Source: Ligustrum vulgare (lineage: Eukaryota; Streptophyta; Magnoliopsida; Lamiales; Oleaceae). Taken from it: DNA of 64,000 nt. The stretch is taken from the NCBI GenBank assembly GCA_963555705.1, contig OY743176.1:62694040-62758039 (forward strand), written 5' to 3'. The notes below the pieces were generated by a model. It was not told the origin of the DNA, did not search any database, and saw only the letters and a list, made by a program, of their open reading frames with translations. The translations under genes and the position numbers were made by a program. Position 1 is the stretch's first letter. The number at the start of each line of letters is the position of its first letter. Shown in pieces: positions 1 through 10,904 of the stretch.

Positions 1-460
1 CGTAAGTGCCTCAGACATTGTCACATGAACCAAAGCTCTAAAAACGATAAATTAGTTCGCACATACGGGGTGCTCTTTCGCACGAAATATTAAATGTTTC
101 CGCAAATTGGTTGATACTTTCATGCATACACTTAAGCGAAACGCTCACAAGACATATGCGTACTAGATACTGTGGGTTCAAACGTAAAAGTCCCTATATT
201 ATTTCTGTTATAAAAACATAAGCGCACGTCGTCAAAATTATAGATTGAAAATAGGTACGCCACAAACAGAAGTTCATGCAAAGTTGTAAGGGGTGTTACT
301 AAATGTGAGTTAAAAATCGCGCAAAAGTTGGTCAACATCAGATTTAACCAGCAAGCGTGAATGCACCAAGCTCGTTAAATCTAAGGGACTTAACATTTAC
401 AGACATCTACAAAAGGCACAGAAGCCCCCCCGGCCGAACTAGGTTGTGTTTGTCCGAGGT
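1..460. other. non-coding, no gene recognised
   Basis: I see no gene here. Short open frames are present on both strands but without recognisable domains. The stretch probably belongs to the retroelement that fills the left edge. Confidence 0.4.
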
Positions 461-655
461 GCTTCAAATCAAGTGCATTTTACAAATCAAGACATTAAGA
501 GCGCATGTCTTATGCTTCAAATCAAGTGCATTTTACAAATCAAGACATTAAGAGCGCATGTCTTATCCTTCAAATCAAGTGCATTTTACAAATCAAGACA
601 TTAGGGAGCGCATGTCTTATCCTGCAAATCAAGTACATTTTACATCATACAAGAC
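461..655. repeat. 53-bp tandem repeat, about 3.5 units
   Basis: Units begin at 461, 514, 567 and 621 (lengths 53, 53 and 54, then a partial unit). Each starts near CTTCAAATCAAGTGCATTTT and runs to GCGCATGTCTTAT. The first two units are almost identical and the last is diverged and truncated. Tandem repeats of this kind are common in the non-coding part of Tat-lineage Gypsy elements. Confidence 0.85.
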
Positions 656-851
656 ATTTACAATCGCAAAGGCGTCCGCGCTTGGAAGCATTTATGCGTA
701 AACAGTTCGAAATGTCACGGTTACAGGCAAAATATGAATAAGTCATTGCAAATTGAATGAATGTTACATTTACAAATATCCGGTGCCGGAGCACTTACAA
801 AGAAAAAAGAGAAAACAAAAGATCCAACGACAAGATAAATACAAAAGGGTG

Positions 852-3680
852 TTATTGGGGAGAAACATCTTCTGAAAAGCCCTTGTTAGATGCATCCAGG
901 GGATCCGCAGGAGCACTCTGAGGCTCAGGGTACAATGCTTCAATGGAGGACAGGTCCAAAGCCGGATAAGCTTCCTTCACGTCCCCCAAAGCCATCCTGG
1001 CCCCTAAGTTCCCAAAGACCCTTTGCATCACCTCGTACTCTGGGGTCTCTTCAAAAGTGTCTTTGAAGGTCTGGACAGCCTTGGACACTCGGGTACTTAA
1101 AGCATTCTCCACCCGTGTCATGACGGTCTGCTCTAGAACCTCAGTAATCCTGTCTTGCATATGTTTTTCCAAAGAGACAAGATCATCCTCCGCCTTTGCC
1201 TTGGCCTCCCGCTCCCTCCCCAATTCTTCATTCGCTGCTGCCACCTCGGCTTCCAGCCGGGACTTAGCTGCGTTAGCGACAGCCAGAGCCTCAGAGGCGA
1301 TGGATTGTGCACGATTAGAATCATCCAGTTTCTTGCACAATGTTGCCACGTCAGACTCAGAGGCCAGGAGGTCGTGTTTTAACTTATCATTATCCTCCTG
1401 GAGCCGCTTGGCATTGGTCCTCTCCTCGGAGGAAGACTTCCGGGCTATGGCCAACTGGGTCTTCAAATCATTTATCTCCTTTAGCATGTTGTCCGCATGC
1501 CGGAGAGCAGTTTCAGCATTCTTCTTGTCCCGCTGCGCCTCATCCACGGACGATTCCACCTTGTCAATAAGGGACAACGCCCTGGCATTCATGGCCTTGG
1601 CAGCGAGCAGCTTCCGGGATGGACTGGCACTAGAAGAAAAGGCGGACCAGCCTTCCGTCCAAAATTGTTCGGTTATAAAGGCGGCCCGGGCTGGAGGAGA
1701 ACTGGGAGAGTCAAACAGCGAAGGGTTGAAGGTGACCTCCCTAGGGAGAATGCTAGTTTTGATGTGCTTGAGCTCCTCTGCTCCCTCCGGTGTCATCCCC
1801 CAGGTCTTCTAACATGGGAGGCAGAGGCGCAGAGGTGGATTCTTTGCCCTTACCTCTTCTGAGTCTCTTCAGAGGGGCAGGCTCCTCTTCAGGGGCAGGC
1901 TCAAACGTGTCCTCGGACAAGGGAGGAGGAACCGAGGCACCCTTAGCCTCCTTGACCCTCTTAGATCCGCCCCTATCTGACCTTTTCCCTTTCCCCTTTG
2001 GAAGGACTTCCTTAGGATCAGTTCCCTTTTCTGTGCTAGGTTTCTGGGGACCCACAGGAAGCAGGGTAGGCGGTGGCAGTAGAGCTGGTAAAGGCCCCTG
2101 AAGTTGGGCCGTAGACGCCTCGGACACCTCTTTTGCCACCCCAACTTGCAGGTTGGCCAACACCACCTTCTGTTTTCTCTCAATTTCACTGCCATGACGG
2201 AGTGCAGGGGGGATCTTCGCAGCCATAAGCCCCTTTAGAGAGATCTTTGGAAAATCCTTGGAACCTAACAAGAAAGAAAGAAAAATGAGGCTGCAAGCAG
2301 ACAAAGCATAAGATAAAATAGCCATAAGGAAACGGGCTTACTCATGGCTCGCATAAGACCGTGTTTAACAAATAGCTTATTTTGCTAAATGACCCCTTGG
2401 AAGGTGCCCTTGTAAGCAAACAAACGCCTCACTGCCGCTAGGTCTGCGTCAGGGAGGAGGCGAGCAAAAGTGTCCCCTGCCAGGAACCGGTAACACGTTA
2501 GTAAGCAACGGAGAGAGGTATAAAAAAAAAAAAAAAAAAAAACAAGTGATACAGGACGCTTAAGGACACTAAAGCTAACACAAGACTCACTAGGAGTGGA
2601 AAGAGTTCGGGGAAATGAAATTTCTGGACTTGGGTCCACAGGCGAATTCTGCCACTCCCCAGCTACCCAGAACCATTGATTCCTCCAGTTCTTTATAGAA
2701 GTAGGTTGGCCAGTAATGACGGGAGGATATGAGCCCCTAGGAGACAAGTAATACCAGTCCTTCACATCTGGTCTAACGTCCCTCTCCCTTCTCACCGATT
2801 TCTTCAGAGTGTACAAGGTATGAATAATGTGTAGTGAGATAGGATAATCGGGGTTGACCTCTTGCCACACCAGCCAAACGCCCACGGCCTGTGTCCAAAA
2901 GTTGGGTGCCAATTGGTAGGGGCACAAGTTGTAGCTCCTAAGCAAGGCCCTGAACAAAGGATGCAGAGGTAACCTCATCCCACAGGATAAAGCGTCGTAA
3001 CATATAGCTGCTTGGCCTGGAGGGGGACTGTATGGTCGACAAGAAGGTGTAGGATGCACTAAACGGACCCCTTCTAGCATCCTGAACTTCGTCAAGGCAC
3101 AAGCCAGATCAACTCCTCGAGTCTCGGTAGCAACCTCGCTGCTCTCCCACAAATCTGGGTTTGGATCGGGATCAACATGGTAGCCCGAAACTTTGTTGAC
3201 CTGGTCAACCCAATCCTCTACCTAAGCAATCTCCTCCGCAGTCAAACCCAACTCTTCCCTATGCGCCCTAAACGGTGCCCTAACAATCAAGCTGAGGTCC
3301 TGGTGACCTGAAGCGGAGCTCGCCGCCTTTTCTTTTCCCAAATCCCTTTCTCGCTTGCTTCGGAGCTCTCTTAGCGCGGATTCCTCCTCGGATGACAGAT
3401 GAGCCATGTAGTTCTGGTGTTTTTCTTCTTCGCTGTCAGAATCACTCAAATAAATTATGCCACTGTTTTTCCTATTTCTCCTCTTAACCTGCTCCCTAAA
3501 GAAACGGGAGCTAAAAACCGATAAAGAGATGGGACAAAAACCTCTGATGGGAACCGCCATCGCTAACATTTCCTGTGAACCCATTCCCCCAACTCTTTCC
3601 ATTTTTTCTTTTTGTTTTAAAAAGAGAGTCAGACTCAACAAAAGAAAAACAAAATGCAAAAATAAAGTTCTCAAACCCAC
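852..3680 (-). pseudogene. decayed antisense extra ORF of a Gypsy element (transposase_28-like, coiled-coil C terminus)
   Basis: Reading on the minus strand, an acidic/Lys-rich N-terminal part (SDSDSEEE near 3440) leads into a region rich in LHPLFRALLRSYNLCPYQLAPNFW-type sequence (2900-3000), typical of plant 'putative gypsy type transposon' proteins. A proline/lysine linker follows, then a long coiled coil (about 1640-1050). Two introns have good GT-AG ends: 2477-2590 (114 nt, GTGAGT...GGCAG) and 2265-2341 (77 nt, GTAAGC...TTAG). The gene is broken by an in-frame TAG at 3222-3224, a second TAG at 2385-2387 and a +1 shift in a C5 run (G5 on the coding strand) at 1797-1801; frame and sense resume across each. 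The true start is not resolved, because a leader intron with donor near 3734 is possible. The protein's function is unknown. It has its own TATA box at 3947-3953. Confidence 0.75.
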
Positions 3681-4248
3681 AATGAGAAACTAAAAATAAG
3701 AAAGTCTTGCATATACAGGGGTCAAGAGATTTACCTTCAAAAGGCGAATGCTTGACACTGTGCACTTGGAATGAAGAGCTCGCCAAGAAAAACTGTGAAA
3801 CGCTAAGAGTGGATGCTGTATAGTAAACCCTTGAAGAAAAGACACGAAAATCACAAGGAAGAGAGAAACGGCGCAAGCTCTCGCGAAAGTACTGCTACAA
3901 AGATTATGAAAAAATGGTAAAAAGTGAAGTGGTAAAATGAAAAAGGATTTATAGGCATCATAACGGTCTAGATTCCTTGAATTTCGTGAGCCGCGTGATT
4001 AATATGGGTAACCCACGCTTCTTGGAAAATGAGCTAATCAAAGCGACAGCCGTCAAAGGGAGGGATAAAAACCGTTCAGCTACCACAGTGCATGCCACGC
4101 GCTGCGAACTGCTGTCTCCCTCCCATTTTATATATATTTCTTGGAAATAAATATCGATAGCTCCTCCGGAGTGAATGCGCCGCCTAGGAAATGCGCTGGT
4201 ATGATCCAGGTCAGCAGGGAGAGAAAATCCGAGGCAGAAGGTCGACCA
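3681..4248. other. leader/promoter region of the antisense ORF; non-coding
   Basis: On the minus strand this holds the presumed transcription start, 5' leader and a possible leader-intron donor (AAG|GTAAATC near 3734). No coding domain is visible. A purine-rich stretch around 4057-4067 could be a + strand polypurine tract, but I could not pair it with a convincing LTR start. Confidence 0.4.
3947..3953 (-). promoter_or_regulatory. TATA box of the antisense ORF
   Basis: The minus strand reads CCTATAAATCC here, about 270 bp upstream of the first open codons of the decayed minus-strand gene, with an AT-rich leader following. It is the only good TATA box in the right place and orientation. Confidence 0.5.
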
Positions 4249-5038
4249 TGATATGGATCCGAGCCTTACCTAAGGAATTTCATTATTGAATCCCTAAAAA
4301 GTTAATGCTGTAAGATCGTGGCAAATCCTACACGACCATGAATAATCCCTTCGGATTTGAGGGACTAGTGTTGACTCCGGGCCCAAAAAGAGGTACAGTG
4401 ATCCACCAGCGAAGGCCCAATAGTGGCCCAATGGACCTTGACCCACAGCTGAGGCCTGGAATATCACCTTGAGATGAATGCCGAGGTGGTATGTCAAGCA
4501 AACCTCTTTAGCCGACCTGGTTAACGCACAACCGATGTGCTTTATACTCTGCCGGGGCGCTTTATGGCGTTGACCAGAAGAGAGAGATGGAGTCAGTGAT
4601 GGGACACTGCCTTTACCCAGACGTGACAGGCGCCCATCCCCTACGAAATGTAGCAATGATTACGGTTGGAAAGCAAGAATGTCACATCCATAAGTTAGGG
4701 TGATGACGAGTGTAAAGTATGCCACGTGTCGCGATCCACGGCAAAAAGTCCTTCTATAAATAGAGCACACTTGCCTCCAATGAAGGGGTTAGCAATTTCT
4801 CACTCAGAAACGATATATTTCTCTCACTCCCTTTTCTCTCTTTTACACATTTATATTTCCCGCACCCAATATATATATTTGCCTAAATGAGCACTGACTT
4901 AGGCATCGGAGTGCAAACGGGAGCCACCTCGGCCCTCTTTGCAAGCTGATTGTTTGTCTTAGTGCGCAGGAGATCCACGTGTTCAAGAGGGAGGAGCTGA
5001 GACGTGTTGGTCCAAGGTCCAGCCGAATTTTGTGGTCA
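4249..5038 (+). repeat. LTR-like 3' end (U3-R-U5) of the left-edge element
   Basis: A + strand TATAAATA at 4755-4762 is followed by a CT-rich leader. Then comes ACTTAGGCATCGGAG (about 4896) and a tail ending TTTTGTGGTCAACA, a word order I recognise from U5 regions of plant Tat-type Gypsy LTRs. The left border (a TGATATGG at about 4249) is a guess. No partner LTR lies in the window. The right end runs straight into a microsatellite. Confidence 0.45.
4755..4762 (+). promoter_or_regulatory. TATA box of LTR
   Basis: TATAAATAGAG preceded by a CACGTG-containing segment (CCACGTGTC at about 4720) and followed by a pyrimidine-rich leader, as in a plant LTR promoter. Confidence 0.5.
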
Positions 5039-5039
5039 A

Positions 5040-5040
5040 C

Positions 5041-5091
<51 letters not shown>
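5040..5091. repeat. (AAT)n microsatellite
   Basis: About 17 perfect AAT units. The same microsatellite precedes the homologous segment in the two long Tekay-like LTRs (near 21005 and 48000), so it travels with that LTR family. Confidence 0.95.
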
Positions 5092-5543
5092 TTTACCTTG
5101 GGGGGTCGGCCCTGCCCCACTAATTCCAATCGTGGGGGCCCGGGGGGGCGACCCCCCAACCACCCCAAATAAAAGGGGTCGACCCCCCCTCCTTTTGCAC
5201 TCTTCATTTCTCTGTTTTTTGTACATCGACTGTCCCTATTTATAATTTTTATCGGGGACTAAGCTGCAATTATTTTATTTGCTCTTTAAGTTCCTTAGTC
5301 CAAAAAATTATTAAAAACTACTAAAATGACTAAAAAAATTATAGGATCATATGAAGTTGAAATAGAAAATTCTTGGGGCCAATATGAAGTTCTCAACGAA
5401 TATATCACAACGATATTTTCGGATCATAAAATCGATAACCGAGGTAAAAGTTATCGCTCGTCAAAGTTTACTACTTAAAACTATTTTATTTCGATTTCTT
5501 TTTAAGTGGCTACTTTCGTCTTAATTTTCAGTACTCTTATTAT
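5092..5543 (+). repeat. fragment of the Tekay-like LTR family
   Basis: From the GGGGTCGACCCCCC palindrome (about 5175) to CTTTCGTCTTAATTTTC.GTACTC this matches, in the same order and orientation, 21040-21465 and 48170-48575 inside the two long LTRs of the 30-kb nest. Homology stops abruptly at about 5543. It has no terminal TG/CA and is therefore a truncated fragment. Confidence 0.85.
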
Positions 5544-6671
5544 ACTCAATGTTGGATGAGATGATTCGAAAAATAAGATTGGTAGGTTATGTACCAAACA
5601 CGGCTTCACAAATCTTCTCCGGTGGTGAGGTTGACAAGGATGGGGAGGAAGAGAGAACAAGCATTATTTTCTCATAGCGAGAAGTTGGCAGTTAGTTTTG
5701 GGCTCGTTAATACACAAACTGGAATGCCTCTTTCCATTTTTAAGACCTAAGAATACGTCAAGGCTGTCATTCAGCCATGAAGATTGTTTCGAAAATATAC
5801 AATAGGGAAATTGTTGTTAGAGATAGCAGTCGTTTCCATTCCTTCAAGCTAGGTTCATGTTCCTAATCTGATTACTGGTAACTATTAAAAAATCTGGATG
5901 CCCGTATATAACATGGGGATTCATCTTTGTGGTTACTTTCTTGTTCCAATTAAGCAATAGTAGATACTTATTGAATAATAACTAAATGAACACAAATTAC
6001 AGTTTGACGGATTGAGAAACATATTCATGGTTACTAATATTTTAGTGGCCTATGCTGACCATGTAATGGAAAATGAACAAAATGCGCGAGCTCATGAAAA
6101 TCTTATACCCTTAACCAATTGATGCATTGGTGCGATTGATGGAGAAGTTTATGCCTATGTTCTTTAACGGAATTATTACAATTAATTTATAGACAAAATA
6201 ACTTTTTAAATAACTTTTTTAATCGCATATATTTTATTTCTTTACTTTTCAATCACATATTTTACCTCAAAAATATAAATAAACTGATTTATAATTGCTA
6301 CAGTATTACCAAACAGTGAGATGCTTTAAATTTTTTTAGCAGAAAACACAATTTTCCCCATTTGGGGGTCTTAATCATCTTGGTAAATCTTGTTAATGGT
6401 TCACTATCAGAAGAAAGAACCGTTTTATAATTTATGGAATATCAACAATTAATTTCAACCATATATTCTATGAGACCTTCAACTTCTTAACCATATATTT
6501 TATTTTTTATCAAAATCTACTAAAAATCTGAATTTAATATTCATCGAACAGGCTGGAAGGAAGAAACGAAGTAAAAATATATATATATTGATTGGTGATT
6601 AAAATGTCATAAATTATTAAGAAAAACAAGTTTATAGTTAACTAAAATATAAACTAAACAATATTGCAATT
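5544..6671. other. AT-rich non-coding sequence with a transposase scrap
   Basis: Apart from a short PIF/Harbinger-like relic (6045-6155) I see no gene. Stop codons are frequent in all frames. Confidence 0.5.
6045..6155 (+). pseudogene. PIF/Harbinger-like transposase fragment
   Basis: One frame reads YADHVMENEQNARAHENLI then, after one stop codon, CIGAIDGE. The CIGAIDGT/E motif surrounds the first catalytic Asp of plant PIF/Harbinger DDE transposases. Only about 35 codons are recognisable, with an in-frame TGA just before the motif. It is a dead scrap and no terminal inverted repeats were found. Confidence 0.4.
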
Positions 6672-6744
6672 GGGGATGTAGCTCAAATGGTAGAGCGCTC
6701 GCTTTGCATGCGAGAGGCACGGGGTTCGATACCCCGCATCTCCA
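6672..6744 (+). tRNA. tRNA-Ala (anticodon TGC)
   Basis: A full 73-nt cloverleaf. The acceptor arm GGGGATG pairs with CATCTCC, allowing one G-U. The D-arm holds the A box TAGCTCAAATGGTAGAGC. The anticodon loop TTTGCAT gives TGC. The T-arm holds the B box GGTTCGATACC, and the discriminator base is A. There is no intron and CCA is not encoded, as expected for a nuclear plant tRNA. A CAA-rich stretch lies just upstream and a T-run follows, so it looks transcribable by RNA polymerase III. Confidence 0.96.
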
Positions 6745-6751
6745 TTTTTTT
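6745..6751 (+). terminator. RNA polymerase III T-run terminator
   Basis: Seven Ts directly after the tRNA-Ala gene. Confidence 0.85.
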
Positions 6752-8832
6752 ATTTTTAAATTGCAAATGACTGTATTAATTATTATCACCAGCGTCCAGA
6801 CTAGAAAACTGTAAGGAAATGAATTTAAAAAAAAAAAATACCAATTAACTGACAGGGATACATAGAAAGGTTCCAAATATGACCGACCAACTTCTCTAAT
6901 TTTTTTGACTTTCTCGATATCTAGCCTTCACAGAATTCGACTTAATAATTTGTTTTTATTAATTTTTACTAATATTTAAATTAAATGTTGAATGAATTAA
7001 TAAACCTACAATCACTAATGTAATTATTTTTAAAAATAAGTAATACTTAGATTATATTGAAATTTAATTTATTTATTATTTATTATTTTTTCCCGATTTT
7101 CATCACATGGATTTGATAAGTTGAATAAGACCCAATATGGTATAGAGTTTTTGTAATTTTTTGAAGAATGTGTTGTTTAAAATCTATATCTATATCTATA
7201 TTATACTAATAAAAGTAGAAGAGATTTTGGGAATCTTTTCTTCAATTTTTAATTTTGGAGTAGATTCTGTAGTGTGAACAGAATTTTTTAACAACTAATT
7301 TTATAAAACTGTAAAATTATAAAATATGTTCAAAATAATCACGGCCACTACCCTAGTAGTTGTGTAACCGTGCAAGTTGTAACCTACTCTTTTACAGAAT
7401 TATTTTCCTTTTGAATCTTTCTCACGGAAACCGTTCTTTTGCGTTCATCTCTTTGATTAATCTCTCTTTCTCAGTATTTCCCTTCGTCCGTTTTGTCCCA
7501 GTTCCCACCACCATCCACGCACACAGTTAGCCCATTATTGTGACTCCATGAAACCGTGGCTCGGACGCTGTTCAAACCATTCAGCTACCACCGATCCTCT
7601 GATGTCCATTGTCCACGACTCCGCTGAAGCTTCAAGGAATTAATAGGTCTGTTTCACTTTCTTCCAATTCTTTTCCATTTTCTCGATTTATTTTCATAAA
7701 TCTTTCAAATCACAGCATTTCTAAATTTTATAGAGCGAGGAAGACGGAGAAGGCAATTGAGAGACAAAGGGTTTTGTTGCACTACCTCCGTCCTTCACAC
7801 ACTTCTTCTTCCCTTGAAAACGTCGACTATTCAATCTTTGTGAGTGAATGAGTGGGTGATCACCGATCAGTTAAAATTTGAACTTTCACGGTTAAGCACA
7901 ATGAAAAAATTGATTTTTCCCCTTCATCACTCAGATGCGTCCCAGAAGCCAAATCAAAGAAGATAGCACAAAACAAAGAAGCAGAGTTGAGCACTGAGTA
8001 GCATGATCACTTTTGTTTTCAACCACTTTTTCTAAAATTTCAAACAACATTTTTAGAAATATCTTTGCAAGGGCCTCTGAATTAGCAAAGGGTGGAGATT
8101 CCAAGGTGTAATTTTGGTCCTAAATCCTAATTCTCTCCTCTTGTCACTCTGTATAACAACAATAATTGTCAAGATTAATTAAATATTTTGCTTATTTTCA
8201 AATCTGTCACGATCGTCGACTATATAAATCGACGACAGATGTGTTGAAATTCGCAACTGTGACGTTAGTGGACAGAGATTCGGATGAGATTCAGATTTAT
8301 TAAAGTATTTTGATATAACACTGATTCCATCTCTAATTTTCTTCTTCAATGCTGACCACATGAAGATGGATTCTAGGCATGAATGTCTCTGTTATTATTC
8401 CATTATAACAACTAAGGTATGTTTTGAAATACACTTTTTTTGCTTCAAATTATTGTTGGAAAAATGTGAAAAAGAAAAAACAATAGGGTGCTGGCTCGAG
8501 TTGGAGGAGGAATTCCGAACTTTTAACATGGATAAATAAAATTTGGAAGAATCTTGTGAATCTGGTTTAGCTTTAAGAGCTAGAATGAAGGGCTATTGAT
8601 CCTATTTTTTTTCTCAATCTCATCTTTAATGTCAAGTGTCAACATATTTGCGGTTTTCTGATGGAAATATGTGAAGAATTATGGTGAGCTTTATACTTGA
8701 AATCTTGTGATTCTTTTTGTTTTTTTGGGGAATAGCATATTAAGAGTTAAAGAATTTATTCCCTATTTTTTGCATAAGAATCAGTTCAACCTATTTGTTT
8801 TAGTATTTCTATTAATATATTTTTTCCTTTAG
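6752..8832. other. non-coding; possible Helitron start and upstream intron of the SEC8-like relic
   Basis: No convincing gene. At 7195 a sequence TCTATATTATACTAATAAAAG after an A resembles plant Helitron 5' ends. An 80-codon open frame at 7609-7851 has no recognisable domain. The segment immediately before 8833 reads as the pyrimidine-rich end of an intron. Confidence 0.35.
7195..7215 (+). mobile_element. possible Helitron 5' terminus
   Basis: A|TC junction followed by a TCTATATTATACTAATAAAAG-type start, which is common in plant Helitrons. The expected 3' hairpin plus CTRR end was not identified, so the element's extent is unknown. The SEC8-like exon downstream could be captured cargo. Confidence 0.25.
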
Positions 8833-9006
8833 ATTCTGCTGTTATTTAGTGAATCTGCTCGAGATATTGGAGTCTCAAAGATTGATTTAGAGGAGGTTAA
8901 AATACTTTTTGGAGCACGTAATAAGCAATTACATAAATCATGGTAACGATTTGTTACATTGCCGCATATCATGTCTTTGTTAGATCAAATTGAGGGCATA
9001 GCTAAG
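8833..9006 (+). pseudogene. SEC8: exocyst subunit SEC8-like exon relic
   Basis: A 174-nt exon (58 codons, phase 0) with a good acceptor (TTTCCTTTAG|) and donor (AAG|GTTTGT). It reads FSESARDIGVSKIDLEEVK, then GARNKQLHKSW, then LLDQIEGIAK, which I recognise as the N-terminal part of plant SEC8, a vesicle-tethering exocyst subunit. A TAA at 8944-8946 sits where the family has Tyr after LW, so the frame is interrupted. No neighbouring SEC8 exon is visible on either side. It is most likely a duplicated or captured fragment, not a working gene. Identification is from memory of the family and should be confirmed by a protein search. Confidence 0.55.
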
Positions 9007-9488
9007 GTTTGTGGGTTTCGTTACATTAGTTTCATTGTTTTCTACAGAAGTTTCTAGGTGATCTTGGGCTTGTGATTTGTCCCGCGTGAGAAAGGAAGGA
9101 AGGTATAACTGAAAGGAAATATAGTCTTTTATTATCTAGAAGAACAGAAGGTTGAGTTTGCAAAGGTTGAGTTCACAGTTCTTTCTTTTTGTTTATTTTT
9201 ATTGTTCTTTTAATTTATTTATTTTTTGGTAGATTGGTGTCATTGTTTAATGACAATGAATGTTGGTTTGTTGGGGGATCTTTGGCATCCGTTTTGTCTC
9301 TGTATAAGAGCTGGCTTTTAAGCTAGTTGAGCTCCTTTTTCTCAACTATAATCTTGAGCTAGAATCATCATTTTCTTCCAGTTAATACTCAGTTCTGGAC
9401 TTCTCTAATCTTTGTTTTCTTAATACATTTCTTTGTATTAGTTATGATTGATTTTGTGTTCATGAAGTAGTTAATATTATTTCTGATG

Positions 9489-9546
9489 TGGGTTTTCGAA
9501 TTTATTCCCAAACTTGCGCATGATGAACAATTGATGGTGATGATTA
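9489..9546. repeat. first copy of a local direct repeat
   Basis: TTGCGCATGATGAACAATTG plus about 15 bp on each side (TTTATTCCCAAAC...GGTGATGATTATT) recurs at about 9968-10029, 480 bp downstream. Confidence 0.7.
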
Positions 9547-9967
9547 TTAGTTAAATAAAATTTATCTCTTTATTAATGAAAATTTACTCTCTTTCTATTT
9601 TTTCTCTATTTTTCTGAAATCCTCACCCCACACGCAAACAACAGTTTACAGAATATATATTTGAGATTATGATACTGCTACTTAAGTTCTGATTATGAGA
9701 TATATCCTCCTATTTGGTAGTGTGTATAATCATTCATGCACAGTAACTTGATGATGCTTAATAATACTAAGAACTTGTCATGGAGATTTGGTGATTGAAA
9801 AGAAAACATTTTGTCGGTTGTGCTTATAGCTGCCCATAAAGGGGATGGGATTTATGTTTCCTTTTTATATTTCTCATGCATGTCATTTACATCAATATTG
9901 GCTTTCATAGTCTGATGAATCTTATTTCTATTTATTCTTCATCCTCAGCTTGCAAATCCCTCCTCTT

Positions 9968-10029
9968 TTTCCAATTTACTCCCAAAATTGCGCATGATGA
10001 ACAATTGATGGTGATAAATGATGATTATT
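9968..10029. repeat. second copy of a local direct repeat
   Basis: Same block as near 9500, with a 6-bp insertion in the GGTGATAAATGATGATT part. Confidence 0.7.
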
Positions 10030-10904
10030 CTATTGACCACTTTTGTACAATGGTGCAAATTAATGTGTAAAAATGTCATACATTTTGTTCATTTAGAATT
10101 GATTGCTGAATACAAAAGTAATTTCTTCCAAATAAATATATGAATTTTCTTATCATGGTCCTCTTAACCTTTGATTTGGAATATGGCATTTGTAATAATC
10201 TTGTCTTTCTTCAAGGATTAATATTCTTAAAGCCCATGGAAAAAGTGCTAGAGAAAGCTATATGTTACCATGCAGCCATGCTTCCTGGGGAATGTCCATG
10301 AGAGTTGCCCTGGAAGAATTTTTTTTATCTTGACTTCAATCTTTAGAAGACTAAAATGCAAATGGGCGTCTAGGTTTTGGTCTCTAATCCTAGAAAGTTT
10401 GGGAAAAAATTGTCAAGAGGTAACTAATTTTATGATCCTTTGAAGGGCTATTTTAGCTTTAGATTAAAGCAACTTCACAATTATGCAAATTGATTGGAAA
10501 ATCTAAACCAGAATTGACAAGAAACACTATTCTATAGCTTTGATGTTAAATCATGTAGGTCTCAAAGTTACTTATTTGTGTCATACAAAATATTTTTTGT
10601 AAACTTTTTTCTTGCGTTGTAATTTCTTTTATTTATTCATGATTCTTGAAGAATTCAAATTCCTTCCATTCTGTACTAAAGATGTAGCATCGCCGTTGAA
10701 GATAATTCCACAACATTTTGGGTGCTTCACCTTCATTTAATCAAATTCTAGATAATTCCATCACCGCCACATTGGGAAAAATCTGGAAGCTACTGAATTA
10801 AAAATGAAGCCATTGTAGATTTTTCCAGAAAATTGAAGTTGTTAAAACCACCGACATACTAGAATTGTTTAGAATATATCAACCATCGTTTCTGCCTATT
10901 CATG

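Larger units (their letters stand above)
1..5038 (+). mobile_element. 3' part of a Ty3/Gypsy element, probably Tat lineage (left edge cut by window)
   Basis: The stretch combines 53-bp tandem repeats (461-655), a decayed gene on the minus strand with a gypsy-type 'transposase_28'-like region and a coiled-coil tail (852-3680), and an LTR-like end in + orientation (about 4249-5038). Tat-lineage elements are known to carry an extra ORF, sometimes antisense, between pol and the 3' LTR, and this order matches. No gag or pol is visible, so the 5' part either lies left of the window or is lost. The grouping is inference; the left LTR boundary and target duplication were not found. Confidence 0.5.
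9007..10904. other. AT-rich non-coding sequence
   Basis: No gene recognised. A segment around TTGCGCATGATGAACAATTG occurs twice (near 9507 and 9986), indicating a local duplication. Confidence 0.5.

Noticed and set aside
1057..1812. 251-codon frame on the + strand, Ser-rich.
   Set aside because: Shadow of the coiled-coil gene on the minus strand, whose coding character and splice sites are convincing.
4979..5245. Open frames through the AAT microsatellite giving poly-Ile or poly-Leu proteins.
   Set aside because: Artefact of the triplet repeat, not a gene.
5326..5478. A 50-codon ORF kept open in three copies of the Tekay-like LTR (also 21243-21398 and about 48368-48507), reading ..IGSYEVEIEN.WGQYEV.. 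to ..KSY..SKFTT.
   Set aside because: Comparing the first two copies, most substitutions change the amino acid (about 8 changing versus 3 silent), the third copy lacks the ATG, and the frame is antisense to the element. There is no sign of protein-level selection.
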